A DNA stretch of 10,425 nucleotides from Pedobacter sp. UBA2067 (GCA_002333205.1 DDAD01000002.1:22498-32922), one strand, 5' to 3'; shown: positions 1 to 5,974, counted from the first letter of the stretch. The notes: a model not told the origin generated them from the sequence alone. Made by a program: numbers and translations.

Positions 1-209
1 CAATAGCCACTCTAGCCGAAATTTATGCTGAAATTGGAAGAGTGGATGAATTCTATCTTCACTTGGAAGCAGCTATAAAACTTGATGCACATTATACCGA
101 AAAGGGTATTAAGGATGAAGAAATTTACAAACGATTCTATACAGAACCTCGCTTTATAGCCCTGCTTAGTAAATATGGAATCTATCTTGGTGAAGTTGAG
201 TTTGGTTAA
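1..209 (+). CDS. C-terminal end of a TPR-like protein (5' partial)
   Basis: The frame beginning at base 3 is open from the window edge to a TAA at 207-209, giving 68 residues. The first third has the A-x-x-Y-A-x-x-G spacing of a tetratricopeptide helix pair, followed by a stretch ending in EPRFIALLSKYG. This 'pRF..Ll' tail is common at the C-termini of TPR-containing proteins. No catalytic motif is visible, and what lies upstream is outside the window. The gene is co-directional with the regulator at 438 but separated by about 230 bases that include a hairpin and a new promoter, so it is probably a separate transcription unit. Calling it TPR rests on a single partial repeat; it could be another helical repeat protein. 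Confidence 0.5.
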   Translation, partial: IATLAEIYAEIGRVDEFYLHLEAAIKLDAHYTEKGIKDEEIYKRFYTEPRFIALLSKYGIYLGEVEFG

Positions 210-224
210 AGGTCAAGACAGTCA

Positions 225-247
225 TGGGTGCATAGTGCCACCCAGTT
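225..247 (+). terminator. weak hairpin after the TPR-like gene
   Basis: TGGGTG at 225-230 pairs perfectly with CACCCA at 239-244 around an 8-nt loop, 16 bases after the stop codon. Only a short GTTT follows, so as an intrinsic terminator it is weak. Confidence 0.35.
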
Positions 248-385
248 TAAATGACAATCCACGCTTTTTACCTCTGACATAGCATAAAAAGCTCAGATAG
301 GGGCAATGCAATTCCTAAGGTCGCTGGTGCTGTTATATTTGAAGTTTTGCTACAAAATCAAAGATTACCAAATAAATGGAATTAT

Positions 386-424
386 ACTGTAGACTAAAAT
401 TAAGTTTGTATATTTGTCTACAGT
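386..424 (+). promoter_or_regulatory. promoter bracketed by an inverted repeat (probable autoregulatory operator)
   Basis: ACTGTAGAC at 386-394 and GTCTACAGT at 416-424 are perfect inverted copies separated by 21 bases, with centres 30 bases apart (about three helical turns). Between and partly under them, TATATTTG at 409-416 matches the Bacteroidota -7 consensus TAnnTTTG exactly. The left arm falls where the -33 element should be, and the right arm covers the end of -7 and the predicted start near 423. The leader to the ATG at 438 would be only about 15 bases. The gene downstream encodes an XRE-type DNA-binding protein, so the arms are its natural candidate operator. The binding is inferred. 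Confidence 0.65.
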
Positions 425-437
425 TAAATAAAATGAA

Positions 438-1496
438 ATGGAAAATGTAGTTGCTACCAACCTGACAAGAGCTAGAATGCTGCGTGGGTTAACAATGGAA
501 GAACTCGCTAACATGATTAATTATTCTAAACAGGCAATTGGCCATTGGGAAAGTGGGTTGAGAATGCCGGATAGCAAAACCCTTCTTACGATTGCTCAGG
601 CTTTAGAATTGGACCTTGACTATTTTTACAATGATTGCAATGTGCAGTTCAACCTGCACAATGTCAACTATAGAGAAGGAATTTTATTGTCTAACAGTCA
701 GCGGGCTGAAATTGAGAATTTAACTAGCATAATGCTAAATGACTACTTAGAATTGGAAGCAATAGCTAAGGAATTTATAGATTTTCAGAATCCAATTGAG
801 GATCTAAAGATTAATAATTCTGCTGATGCTGAAAAAGCCGCAAAGCAACTTAGAAAAAGATGGAAGCTTGGCGAAGGTCCAATTTATAATATCTCAAACC
901 TGCTAGAGAAAAAAGGAATTAGAATTATTAAGATAAATTGTGGATTCAGTTACAATCATGAAGGTTTATCAGGCTGGGCCGAAAATAATAAAGTGCCGGT
1001 TATTGTATTGAATGGTCGACAGCAGGATCTTTCTCGCGTTAGGTTCACAATTCTTCACGAGTTGGGTCACCTGCTACTCGTAATGTCAGAAGCTCTAGAT
1101 CTGGATGCGGTGGAGAAAATGTGTGATGCATTCGCAGGTGCTGTCTTGCTCCCATCGGAAGTGTTACTTCAAGAATTTGGGAAAAACAGAACTGCTATAT
1201 CAATGCCTGAACTTCGCAGGATAAAAGAATTGTATGGTATATCTATAGCTGCGATTATGGTTCGGGCTAGGATAACTAGGTTAATTTCATTTGATGCTTA
1301 TGCAAAATGGAAAGATTTTGATTTCACTGATCGTGATTATGGACATTTCAATGGAACTGAAGAACCTCAGAAGTTCTTACAAATGCTTTATCGTTGCTTA
1401 AGTGAAAAAAAGATTGGGTTTGATAAGGCGGCTAAGCTTGCAAGGAGGGATGAGGCTGAATTTCGACAAATTTATAAACAACAGTTAGAGTTTTAA
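438..1496 (+). CDS. XRE-family HTH regulator fused to an ImmA/IrrE-type zinc metallopeptidase
   Basis: This 352-residue protein has an N-terminal helix-turn-helix of the XRE/Cro type (about residues 9-63, with the typical KQAIGHWESG recognition region). A linker follows, then an ImmA/IrrE (COG2856, formerly DUF955) peptidase domain from about 130 to 285. The zinc motif HELGH is at 207-211, with E226 in the EKMCDAFAG segment as the likely third ligand. The family acts as a DNA-bound repressor or antitoxin, often relieved by proteolysis, and occurs in phage, ICE and toxin-antitoxin loci. The ATG at 438 gives the expected start directly before the HTH. The next gene begins 1 nt after the stop, so the two are co-transcribed. 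An inverted repeat around the promoter suggests autorepression. The C-terminal 60 residues are helical and unassigned. The family call is firm; the target is unknown. Confidence 0.93.
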   Translation: MENVVATNLTRARMLRGLTMEELANMINYSKQAIGHWESGLRMPDSKTLLTIAQALELDLDYFYNDCNVQFNLHNVNYREGILLSNSQRAEIENLTSIMLNDYLELEAIAKEFIDFQNPIEDLKINNSADAEKAAKQLRKRWKLGEGPIYNISNLLEKKGIRIIKINCGFSYNHEGLSGWAENNKVPVIVLNGRQQDLSRVRFTILHELGHLLLVMSEALDLDAVEKMCDAFAGAVLLPSEVLLQEFGKNRTAISMPELRRIKELYGISIAAIMVRARITRLISFDAYAKWKDFDFTDRDYGHFNGTEEPQKFLQMLYRCLSEKKIGFDKAAKLARRDEAEFRQIYKQQLEF

Positions 1497-1497
1497 G

Positions 1498-1956
1498 ATG
1501 AATAATTTAGTCATAACAGAAACACATCTTGCAGCGAAATTATTTCGCTCTGGCATATTAAAGTATTTTAATAATCGAGAGCTTAATTTCTATATAACAG
1601 ATATCTGTTATGACCAAGCATTAGTGGCACATAGCTATGATAAAGCACATGCCAAATTAATGCTAGCAGAGGGTATGCTAAAAGTTGTTGGACTAAATGA
1701 ATCTCAAATGAGTAGAATGGCTGCGCTGCATCAGAGGTACTATCCTAGGTTTATTATTAAAACTATCTCCGCTCTGGTCCTTGCAAGTGAGAACAAATAC
1801 AAACTGGTAAGCGAAGATGAATTGTTAAGAGAGGTAGCCAGGAAAGAACTTAATATTCAAGCATTCAATAAAGAATGGCTGGTTACAACGCTAGTGAATG
1901 AAATAACAATGATGGGAGAATCAATAGATATTAACGATGTAAAACAGATTATTTAA
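1498..1956 (+). CDS. PIN-like domain protein, probable partner of the XRE-ImmA regulator
   Basis: This 152-residue protein starts 1 nt after the metallopeptidase stop (TAAGATG), so the pair forms an operon. The region from about 90 to 133 (SALVLASENKYKLVSEDELL, then REVA and a KEWLVTTLV end) fits the C-terminal half of PIN nucleases, whose usual form is D-x-S-A-L-x-L-A ... L-T-x-D-x-x-L-R-x-x-A ... W-L. D107 of the fourth element is present. The first catalytic Asp, expected near residue 7, is replaced by the ITET segment. The Asp expected just before SAL is T89. PIN proteins are Mg2+-dependent RNases and are known partners of XRE-COG2856 regulators in predicted toxin-antitoxin pairs. With two acids missing, this copy may be inactive, or a non-nuclease binding partner. 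Fold assignment is moderate and activity is doubtful. Confidence 0.6.
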   Translation: MNNLVITETHLAAKLFRSGILKYFNNRELNFYITDICYDQALVAHSYDKAHAKLMLAEGMLKVVGLNESQMSRMAALHQRYYPRFIIKTISALVLASENKYKLVSEDELLREVARKELNIQAFNKEWLVTTLVNEITMMGESIDINDVKQII

Positions 1957-1959
1957 ATA

Positions 1960-1990
1960 TAAAAAAGCCAAGGCAGAAACTACCCTGGCT
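1960..1990 (-). terminator. strong intrinsic terminator reading leftward
   Basis: On the minus strand, 1990 to 1966 forms an 11-bp stem with a 3-nt loop, every position paired if two G-U wobbles are allowed. Six Ts follow immediately (the A-run at 1960-1965 on the plus strand). Read on the plus strand, the same positions give two A-C/C-A mismatches and no T-run, so the structure is built for minus-strand transcription. No minus-strand gene is obvious to its right. Confidence 0.6.
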
Positions 1991-2263
1991 CGTAGATTCG
2001 ATTAAGACGAAAGCTTTACTAGCTCTAGACTCAAAGGTAAAATGATTTTGCACTTCAAACTTACCCTCTTTTTCGCAGTTCTGCAAGCCTTAAAAGTATT
2101 TCAACTAACTCAGGCACTTAAGAGTGTCTTAGCTGGGCCTGTATTGTTAAATTTTAAATTTAAGAAAGTAACAAAAAGACATTTGAAATACCTGGTACGC
2201 CAGTTTTCGCCTTTGAAATGATAGAAAGCGACTGTTAAATTTTTTAAATATAAAACTCCGAAA
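1991..2263. other. intergenic gap between the regulator pair and the ubiquitin-like operon
   Basis: No convincing gene lies here. On the plus strand an ATG at 2042 opens a 59-codon frame to TGA at 2219-2221, preceded by AAAGGTAA. Its product would be hydrophobic in the first half (LTLFFAVLQ) and lysine/arginine-rich at the end. It runs into the promoter of the next operon, so it is doubtful. On the minus strand, GTG at 2117 opens an 18-codon frame (PELVEILLRLAELRKRG) ending at 2061. The leftward terminator at 1960-1990 suggests that something is transcribed from the minus strand through this gap. The segment near 2145-2160 is AT-rich and resembles the one at 2232-2250. Confidence 0.3.
2212..2243 (+). 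promoter_or_regulatory. probable promoter of the ubiquitin-like operon
   Basis: TTTG at 2212-2215 and TAAATTTT at 2236-2243 are separated by 20 bases. This matches the Bacteroidota promoter layout (TTTG, 19-21 bases, TAnnTTTG) with one mismatch in the -7 element. A start near 2250 would leave a leader of about 14 bases before the ATG at 2264. Confidence 0.5.
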
Positions 2264-2938
2264 ATGGAAAATAAGTTAGAAGTACCTTTGAGATTGGTGA
2301 TCGAAGGGAAGCAATATGAAACCTTTGATCAGTACAAGACTGGCGCAGAATTAAAAAAGCTAAGTGGCATCCCATTAGATACCGAGCTATACCTGTCCAT
2401 TAGTAAGCCCTACAAGGATGAGCTGATTGCAAATGATACCCGTATTAATTTGGCAAGACCCGAGACAGAGTATTTTTTTGTAAAAAAGAAGCTGCATTTT
2501 ACAATTAACAAAAAGCCGTATACCTGGTACAAGCAGTTCATACGAGGTACACAGATCAGGCAATTGGGTAACGTACCAGCAGAGGACAAACTCTATCTTG
2601 ATATTAATGGTGATTGGGAAGATGATCTAATCCATGACGACGAAGTTGTAGATCTGGCTCGTGATGGCAAAGAAAATTTCGTTTCAGTTTCAAAACCTTT
2701 TGAAGTGGTAATAAGTATAAATGGTCGCGATAAAACGTGGAAGGAAAAAGTGATTTCACACGATCAGGTTGTAGCCTTGGCGCGTGAAGGAAAACCGGAT
2801 AATGGTGCCCAAAAGGCGTATTTGGTTACTTATTTCGACGGTCCTGTACAGAATCCGAAAGGCGAACTGGCAAAAGGTGTAAGTGTTTTTGTGACCAATA
2901 AAATGATGTTCAATGCAGCACCAACTGATAAGTCATAG
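2264..2938 (+). CDS. triple ubiquitin-like (multiubiquitin) protein
   Basis: This 224-residue protein contains three tandem beta-grasp ubiquitin-like repeats, at about 7-73, 75-142 and 145-212. Each starts with a beta hairpin (LRLVIEGKQYETF; LHFTINKKPYTWY; FEVVISINGRDKTW) followed by the main helix (about 26-33, 94-101, 165-172). The first two repeats also share an LAR motif near their ends (63-65 and 131-133). This is the architecture of the Pfam Multiubiquitin family (PF14452), known in bacterial operons with E1-like enzymes. The protein ends in a TDKS tail, with no diglycine as in ubiquitin, SUMO or ThiS. It overlaps the E1 gene by 26 bases, implying coupled translation. It is presumably the modifier handled by the downstream adenylating enzyme. 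Family call is strong; the attachment chemistry and target are unknown. Confidence 0.9.
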   Translation: MENKLEVPLRLVIEGKQYETFDQYKTGAELKKLSGIPLDTELYLSISKPYKDELIANDTRINLARPETEYFFVKKKLHFTINKKPYTWYKQFIRGTQIRQLGNVPAEDKLYLDINGDWEDDLIHDDEVVDLARDGKENFVSVSKPFEVVISINGRDKTWKEKVISHDQVVALAREGKPDNGAQKAYLVTYFDGPVQNPKGELAKGVSVFVTNKMMFNAAPTDKS

Positions 2939-4094
2939 TCCTGATCTGAAGCAGATCAGGGATGAAGGGTATGAAATTCAAATTAACGGTGGATACATTT
3001 GTATCCACCACATACCTTATCTGAACAGCAAAAAAGAAATCCAGTATGGCAGCCTTGTCACTTCCTTAAACTTGGTAACACCAACTTTAGCTGGAATCCC
3101 TCATGACCATACAATGTATTTCTGTGGAGAACAGCCATGCCATTTTACTGGAGAACCCATGGCTGAGATCATCAATGGCTTGCAAAATCAAGCTTTAGTA
3201 GATGGGCTAGTAGGCAACTATTATCTATCCAGCAAACCAGAGAGCGGTAGTTACGCGAACTATTATGATAAAATAGTGCGTTATGCAACTTTAATCAGCG
3301 TAGCAGCACAGGCAGTTGATCCACTAGTTACGCCTAAAACCAATAAGCCGATGGCAGATGATACCCAGGATGGTGTATTTAATTATTATGACACCAACTC
3401 AAGCCGGGCAAATATTCTTCAGCTTAGTAAAAAGTTTAAAGGACTGAAGATTGGTATTATCGGTCTAGGTGGAACTGGCAGTTATGTGCTGGACTTTGTT
3501 TCAAAAACCCCAGTTCAGGAAATTCATTTGTTTGATGGTGATGAATTTAATGTTCATAATAGTTTTAGAGCCCCTGGAGCAGCGTCGATCACTGACTTGG
3601 AAGCGCGGCATAATAAAGTCAACTATTTTTATGGCATCTATTCAAAGATGCACAATGGAGTTCATCCACATAAAATCTATGTAACCAAAAAAAGTTCTGC
3701 TATGCTGCAACACTTGGATTACGTCTTTATCTGCGTAGATAAAAATTCGGTTAGGAATGAGCTAATTGATTTATTACTCGGTTTAGGTGTTTCTTTCATC
3801 GATACCGGATTGGGCGTTACTATAGAAGATGATAAACTCACGGCCTTGCTTCGCACGACCACCGGTACAGTTCAAGTAAGGGATCACCTGTCGACGAGAA
3901 TTCCTACAGGTGATGCAGACGACAATGAGTATGATGAAAATATTCAGATTGCAGAATTGAATGCGCAGAATGCAATTTTCGCCATAATCAAATGGAAGAA
4001 AATGCTAGGTTTTTATCAGGATCTAAGACAAGAATTTCATTCATCATTTACCTTAAATGTAGGAGAAATACTAAATGGAGATACTCAAGCATAG
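2913..4094 (+). CDS. E1-like ThiF-family adenylating enzyme with N-terminal extra (DUF6791/E2-like) domain
   Basis: This 393-residue protein has an N-terminal domain (about 1-140) and a ThiF/E1 Rossmann domain (about 165-372). The E1 part shows GIIGLGGTGS (181-190) for ATP binding, DGD (208-210), N216 and R219 of the usual D-x-D...N-x-x-R segment, K235, and D276 with R281 in VFICVDKNSVR. These are the adenylation residues that activate a ubiquitin-like C-terminus. The N-terminal domain carries PHDH (63-66) and GEQPC (72-76), and I match it to the DUF6791 domain that precedes ThiF domains. The spacing also recalls the HPN-to-Cys region of E2 enzymes (inference). The only cysteines are 30, 71, 76 and 274, so there is no thioester cysteine after the adenylation core. 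The start at 2913 lies inside the previous gene and begins right at the conserved N-terminus. Enzyme class is firm; E2-likeness is tentative. Confidence 0.93.
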   Translation: MQHQLISHSPDLKQIRDEGYEIQINGGYICIHHIPYLNSKKEIQYGSLVTSLNLVTPTLAGIPHDHTMYFCGEQPCHFTGEPMAEIINGLQNQALVDGLVGNYYLSSKPESGSYANYYDKIVRYATLISVAAQAVDPLVTPKTNKPMADDTQDGVFNYYDTNSSRANILQLSKKFKGLKIGIIGLGGTGSYVLDFVSKTPVQEIHLFDGDEFNVHNSFRAPGAASITDLEARHNKVNYFYGIYSKMHNGVHPHKIYVTKKSSAMLQHLDYVFICVDKNSVRNELIDLLLGLGVSFIDTGLGVTIEDDKLTALLRTTTGTVQVRDHLSTRIPTGDADDNEYDENIQIAELNAQNAIFAIIKWKKMLGFYQDLRQEFHSSFTLNVGEILNGDTQA

Positions 4095-4518
4095 ATTCGT
4101 TGAAGCCATTCCCGACAATCTCGAACCTGGGATTATTTATATTTCAGGTTCGAGACGAACGGCATGTCACCTTTGCGTGTGCGGATGTGGCCACGAAGTG
4201 ACTACTCCCATTTCTCCGACAGACTGGCAACTAAAATTTGATGGTGAATCTGTCTCATTGAGTCCTTCCATCGGACTTTGGGAGTTTAAATGTAAATCAC
4301 ATTATTGGATTATAAAAAGTTGCATAAGGCACTCAGGACCATGGAATGAGCACCAGGTTCAGCAGGGGCGTGAAAGGGAAAAACAGCGAAGATCGGACTT
4401 TTATATGAAGCCCACAGGATTGGTTCAGGAAATTCCTGACCAGTCTCAGCGAGTACAACCTGCAATGCGTAAAAAGTGGATTAAGGTACTGCTTAAATTC
4501 TTCGGTTTAAGAAGGTAG
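4075..4518 (+). CDS. DUF6527-like small cysteine-rich protein of the ubiquitin-like operon
   Basis: This 147-residue protein overlaps the E1-like gene by 20 bases and is the last gene of the operon. Its core has CHLCVCGCGHE (31-41), then SLSPSIG (61-67) and C73 in FKCKSHYWI, with H76 and C83 nearby. This Cys/His arrangement suggests one or two bound zinc ions in a ribbon or treble-clef-like fold. The pattern (C-G-C, W, SLxPSI, C-x-x-H-x-x-I) is that of DUF6527 proteins, which I know as companions of multiubiquitin and E1 genes. The C-terminal part (from about 97) is highly charged, QREREK-like, and ends in a basic KKWIKVLLKFFGLRR segment that could be amphipathic. Its role is unknown. A zinc-binding ligase-like or adaptor function for the Ubl pathway is a guess based only on position and the zinc motif. 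Confidence 0.83.
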   Translation: MEILKHRFVEAIPDNLEPGIIYISGSRRTACHLCVCGCGHEVTTPISPTDWQLKFDGESVSLSPSIGLWEFKCKSHYWIIKSCIRHSGPWNEHQVQQGREREKQRRSDFYMKPTGLVQEIPDQSQRVQPAMRKKWIKVLLKFFGLRR

Positions 4519-4538
4519 CGGTTTCTCGGTCTTTGATG

Positions 4539-4576
4539 ACGAGCCATGGTCAGTAGGCTATGGCTCGTTAATTTTA
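4539..4576 (+). terminator. terminator of the ubiquitin-like operon
   Basis: ACGAGCCAT at 4539-4547 pairs perfectly with ATGGCTCGT at 4560-4568 around a 12-nt loop, and TAATTTTA follows. It lies 20 bases after the last stop codon of the operon. Nothing is encoded in between. Confidence 0.75.
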
Positions 4577-4612
4577 GCTGACATAATTCATGAAACACCT
4601 AAGTCTGATTGA

Positions 4613-4657
4613 TTGTTGACATAAGTCTTCCTATAAATTCGTTTGTTTGTACAAACA
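4613..4657 (+). promoter_or_regulatory. promoter and palindromic operator of the SMR transporter
   Basis: TTG at 4613-4615, then after 18 bases TAAATTCG at 4634-4641, resemble the Bacteroidota promoter with one mismatch in -7. The predicted start (about 4648) falls inside the perfect 14-bp palindrome TGTTTGTACAAACA at 4644-4657, which ends 6 bases before the ATG at 4664. A dimeric repressor bound there would block initiation. No regulator gene is adjacent, so the binder would be encoded elsewhere. Confidence 0.5.
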
Positions 4658-4663
4658 CTTGCA

Positions 4664-4996
4664 ATGAAATCCTACTTTTTCCTTTTTTTGGCTATACTTT
4701 GTGAACTTACTGGAACAACATTCTTAAAGAAATCTGTGGGTTTTACAAAATTTGCACCTTCTTTGATTACGATCATTTCAATGATTGTGGCATTTTATTT
4801 TCTCAGTCTTGCAATTAAGACCATTCCAGTAGGTACCGCATATGCTATATGGTCGGGTGTTGGAATAGTTTTCATCACATTCATCGGCGCTATTTTCTTC
4901 AAGCAAATACCAGACGCCCCAAGTATTATAGGTATCCTTTTAATCATTGCAGGTGTATTAATCATTAATCTATTCTCTAAGGTTGCCGGGCACTAA
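4664..4996 (+). CDS. emrE: EmrE/Qac-type small multidrug resistance (SMR) transporter
   Basis: From the ATG at 4664 the protein has 110 residues, the same length as Escherichia coli EmrE. An upstream in-frame TTG at 4643 would add seven residues inside the palindromic operator and is unlikely. Four transmembrane helices are visible (about 3-22, 34-52, 57-77, 86-104). Key SMR residues align at the same numbers as in EmrE: E14 in CELTGTT (proton and substrate binding), Y60 and W63 in GTAYAIWSGVG, and GVLIINL near the end. Such proteins act as inner-membrane dual-topology dimers that exchange protons for quaternary ammonium or other cationic toxic compounds. The WSG and GIVFIT context favours the Qac/EmrE branch over the guanidinium (Gdx/SugE) branch. 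It stands alone between two hairpin-bounded units and has no obvious partner. Confidence 0.94.
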   Translation: MKSYFFLFLAILCELTGTTFLKKSVGFTKFAPSLITIISMIVAFYFLSLAIKTIPVGTAYAIWSGVGIVFITFIGAIFFKQIPDAPSIIGILLIIAGVLIINLFSKVAGH

Positions 4997-5192
4997 TTAG
5001 ACCAGATGTAGTCGGTAAATAACAGTGCACAGAAAATGGCAATTAGGAGTGGTTCTTCGCCAATTTTGATGCATTCCAAAAATCGAATATCCATAGTTAA
5101 ATGTCTATAATTCAGTGACTTTGTCTCGGTTTGCACTTGTTATATAAGTGAGTTTGTGTATCTTAAAGTACTGAATAACAGATACTTTAGCC

Positions 5193-5769
5193 TTGATTTT
5201 ACCTCATACACTCAACCAAAATCTACCAGCTTTATTTTATGCTGACTGGAAGATCAAAATATACGGGTCAGAAATACAAGACTCGATAATTCGGCTCTTT
5301 GCTAGAAGACCAGGAAAGCGGGCTCAATGTCCAATGTGCTTGAAGAACAGCCATACCGTACGCTCATCCTATTTCAGAACCTTAATAGACCTGCCTATGG
5401 TCGCTAATAAGGTGTTTATCTAACTGAAGATACGCCGCTTCGCTTGTAAAAATCTCAAATGTGTTAAATTGATTTTCTCAGAACGATGCAACGATATTAC
5501 CAACCCTAATTCTAGACGTACTGAAAAGGGCATCAGCGTATTTAAAGCAGATCCTTATTTGAGATATCTTCAAACAAGGGTACCTACTTTTCTAAATTAA
5601 TGCATATTCCCATCAGTAACATCACTTGCCTTAGGTTAGTTAAGTCCATGAATATGCCGGTACCTGATAATCTGTTGTGTGTGGGCATAGATGATTGGGC
5701 AAAACGAAAAGGAATGAACTACGGATCAATCATTGTTAATGCAGAGACTGGGCGAAAGTATATTTCCTT
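5193..5769 (+). pseudogene. truncated, broken ISL3-family transposase
   Basis: Joined across frames, the product reads as the N-terminal half of an ISL3 transposase. It starts LPHTLNQNLPALFYADWKI, then has a zinc-binding CPMC, DLP, RRFACKN with a further cysteine pair, SRRTEKG, and the first catalytic segment GIDDWAKRKG. Three lesions are visible. First, an in-frame TAA at 5421-5423 sits where a glutamine codon (CAA) would fit. Second, a one-base loss in the G-run near 5578-5580 shifts the frame; the second part is read from about 5579 in the frame of the ATG at 5600. Third, an abrupt loss of similarity near 5765 meets the end of an unrelated IS21 remnant. The remaining catalytic residues are gone, so no active transposase can be made. 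The start is a TTG, and the true one may lie just upstream. Confidence 0.87.
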
Positions 5770-5771
5770 TG

Positions 5772-5946
5772 TTAGCTATCAAATATTGTTTTCCGATTCT
5801 CCATTCGGTAGCTTTTTCCTGTCAGGCTGATCACCTCACAACGGAAGAGTAACCGGTCCAGAATAGCGGTTGCCAGCACCTCATCGTCAAGCATTTTTGC
5901 CCAGTCTGCGGGCATCTTATTGGTGGTGATTATAAAGGAAGCTTTT
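5772..5946 (-). pseudogene. istB: 3' remnant of IS21-family istB (transposition helper ATPase)
   Basis: On the minus strand this stretch encodes about 57 residues of the C-terminal part of IstB, the AAA+ ATPase that assists the IS21 transposase IstA. Visible are FIITTNKMPADW (sensor region), AILDRLLFRC and GKSYRMENR, followed by a native-looking stop (TAA, complement of 5772-5774). The Walker A and B regions are absent: similarity ends at about 5946, where a palindrome begins. The stop side abuts the truncated ISL3 transposase at about 5765-5771. The remnant is therefore non-functional and records a deletion or recombination between two insertion sequences. Confidence 0.87.
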
Positions 5947-5947
5947 T

Positions 5948-5974
5948 AATTGCGAACGCATTGCGTTCGCAATT
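5948..5974. repeat. 13-bp-arm perfect palindrome at the end of the istB remnant
   Basis: AATTGCGAACGCA at 5948-5960 and TGCGTTCGCAATT at 5962-5974 are exact inverted copies with a single T between them. The core GCGAACGCA is GC-rich compared with its surroundings. It begins exactly where istB similarity stops, so it may be a junction or terminal structure. With a 1-nt gap it would form a hairpin only after the central pairs open. No T-run follows on the plus strand, and an A-run precedes it only as TTTTT in reverse, so it could also act as a leftward terminator (inference). Confidence 0.6.

Noticed and set aside
3469..3684. 71-codon plus-strand frame inside the E1-like gene
   Set aside because: It lies wholly inside the well-supported adenylating enzyme in another frame and has no domain features.
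3992..4201. 69-codon plus-strand frame bridging the E1-like and DUF6527-like genes
   Set aside because: It overlaps two real genes in a third frame; both have family motifs and this one does not.
4616..4637. TTGACA and TATAAA as a sigma-70-type promoter for the SMR gene
   Set aside because: The two boxes are only 10 bases apart, far from the required 16-18. The Bacteroidota-type reading fits better.
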